14,422 bases of DNA, taken from contig DATFYI010000186.1 of the NCBI GenBank assembly GCA_035315125.1, positions 1 to 14,422 on the forward strand, read 5' to 3'. The notes under the pieces were generated by a model. It ran no database searches, was not told the DNA's origin, and worked only from the letters and a program-made list of their open reading frames with translations. The position numbers and the translations under genes were made by a program. Source of the DNA: DATFYI01 sp035315125. GTDB lineage: Bacteria; Chloroflexota; Anaerolineae; Anaerolineales; Anaerolineaceae. Below are positions 13,417 to 14,422 of the stretch, piece by piece; position 1 is the first letter of the stretch, and each line of letters opens with the position of its first letter.

Positions 13417-14422
13417 TTATGGACGTTTGCCTAATGTAACCACCACCTCCTTTTGAATATTGTCTCTCAGAATTGTGAATGTAACCTGATCACCGGGGTT
13501 TTTACTGGTCATCAAGAAGCCCAGCAAATCGCCGAACACTTGTACAGGATGTCCGTCCACTGCAATGACTAAATCACCCCCGGCCTTCAAATCAGGGATG
13601 TTGGTAGCCTTACTTCCACCGATCAGACCCGCTTTGTCAGCCGGGCCGCCGGAGATCACATCAATAATATATGCGCCAGTGGAGCGGTCCAGGCCTAAGG
13701 CTGCCTGGTCAGCCAGGCTGACCTGCGAAAGTGCCGATATTCCCAAATATGGGTAATCAAAAGTACCATTTTTAATGAGTGATGGCACAACCCGCTTAAT
13801 GATATTGGCCGAGACGGCAAAACCAATACCGCTATTGGTTGGTTCGCCCGTGCTGGTCGATCCCGTTGTTTGTATGGCGCGGTTTATCCCAATTACTTCT
13901 CCATCCAGGTTTAATAAAGGTCCCCCGGAGTTACCCGGATTAATAGCGGCATCCGTCTGGATGATGTCTCCAGCCTCAAAAGAGCCGCCATCTGGTGACT
14001 GGCGGATTGAATCGAGTACGCGACCTTTGGCTGAAACAATGCCATAAGTCATGGTGCCATAATATCCAAATGGATTGCCGATCGCAACAACCGACTGGCC
14101 CACTTTGACCTTATCTGAATCGCCCATCATCAGTGGAACCAGTTGATTGGATGGGACATTGACCTTGATTACTGCCAGATCCGAATCCAGATCGGTGCCC
14201 AGCACTTTACCTTGCACCTTAAGACCCGATGGAAAATCGACTTCCATATTCTGGGCATTTTCTACAACGTGATAGTTTGTAACAATATCTCCTTGCTGGT
14301 CATATACAAATCCAGATCCAAGACCTGAGCCTTGTTGGGTGTCTATTAGAATAGCCACCACCCCTGGACTGACTCGATCGTACAGCGAAGATAAGCGTAC
14401 ATCATTTCCGGATTGGTCATTC
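13417..14422 (-). CDS. htrA: HtrA/Deg-type trypsin-like serine protease with PDZ domain, 5' truncated
   Basis: Partial gene. The frame is open to the window edge, so the N-terminus (signal or membrane anchor) is not seen; 334 residues are visible. The first visible stretch contains LSSLYDRVSPGVVAIL, the usual start of the HtrA protease domain. All three catalytic residues are present: His51 in TNYHVV, Asp81 in DSDLAVIKV and Ser165 in NPGNSGGPL. A PDZ domain occupies the C-terminal third (about 225-334), with GISALSQ before it and GPADKAGL, GGDLVIAVDGHPV and VTFTILRD within it. HtrA proteins degrade or refold damaged envelope proteins. A GTG at 14361 should not be taken as the start because family sequence continues upstream. 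The gene is 48 nt upstream of the eRF1-like gene on the same strand and is probably cotranscribed with it. Only one PDZ domain is seen, as in DegS-type or short Deg enzymes. Confidence 0.92.
   Translation of the reverse strand, partial: NDQSGNDVRLSSLYDRVSPGVVAILIDTQQGSGLGSGFVYDQQGDIVTNYHVVENAQNMEVDFPSGLKVQGKVLGTDLDSDLAVIKVNVPSNQLVPLMMGDSDKVKVGQSVVAIGNPFGYYGTMTYGIVSAKGRVLDSIRQSPDGGSFEAGDIIQTDAAINPGNSGGPLLNLDGEVIGINRAIQTTGSTSTGEPTNSGIGFAVSANIIKRVVPSLIKNGTFDYPYLGISALSQVSLADQAALGLDRSTGAYIIDVISGGPADKAGLIGGSKATNIPDLKAGGDLVIAVDGHPVQVFGDLLGFLMTSKNPGDQVTFTILRDNIQKEVVVTLGKRP

Noticed and set aside
1..14422. Mobile element, phage or defence island
   Set aside because: No transposase, integrase, terminal inverted repeats, target duplications or known defence genes were recognised, and all genes look like settled chromosomal genes.

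Overview
The window looks like a chromosomal segment of a free-living bacterium, most likely phylum Chloroflexota (Anaerolineae-like). This is an inference from gene content: REC-GAF signalling proteins, lipoproteins with Thr/Pro-rich linkers ending in LysM or SH3-like domains, a bacterial eRF1-like protein with a C-terminal zinc ribbon, and an NRAMP/USP pair. No rRNA or other phylogenetic marker is present. I see no mobile element, CRISPR array, tRNA or phage gene. All genes read as intact; two run off the window ends.

Layout. (1) 1-534: the 3' part of a PglD/NeuD-type sugar acyltransferase. (2) 569-5812: a tight plus-strand series, NRAMP metal transporter, tandem universal stress protein, bactofilin, CPBP-like membrane protein and a prolyl-tRNA synthetase-like protein. 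Gaps are 2-29 nt, so this is probably one transcript. (3) 5946-9537: two large signalling proteins that share a REC-coil-GAF front half. The first has a phosphorylatable receiver but a ruined kinase domain. The second has an intact histidine kinase but a receiver without its phospho-acceptor Asp. (4) 9707-11426: two secreted lipoproteins, one ending in an SH3-like domain and one in two LysM domains, followed by a strong terminator. (5) 11630-12166: a Nudix hydrolase of the ADP-ribose pyrophosphatase type. (6) 12268-14422, minus strand: an HtrA-like serine protease (N-terminus outside the window) followed by an eRF1-related protein. A shared hairpin terminator separates this convergent pair from the Nudix gene.

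The most interesting points are: the complementary loss of function in the paired signalling proteins; the altered signature motifs of the ProRS-like protein; the expanded GGQ-like loop (GGTAGQ) in the eRF1-like protein and its pairing with HtrA; the CPBP protein that keeps only the first of its three motifs; and a GTG-start gene whose -10 element sits so close to the start codon that its mRNA is probably leaderless.
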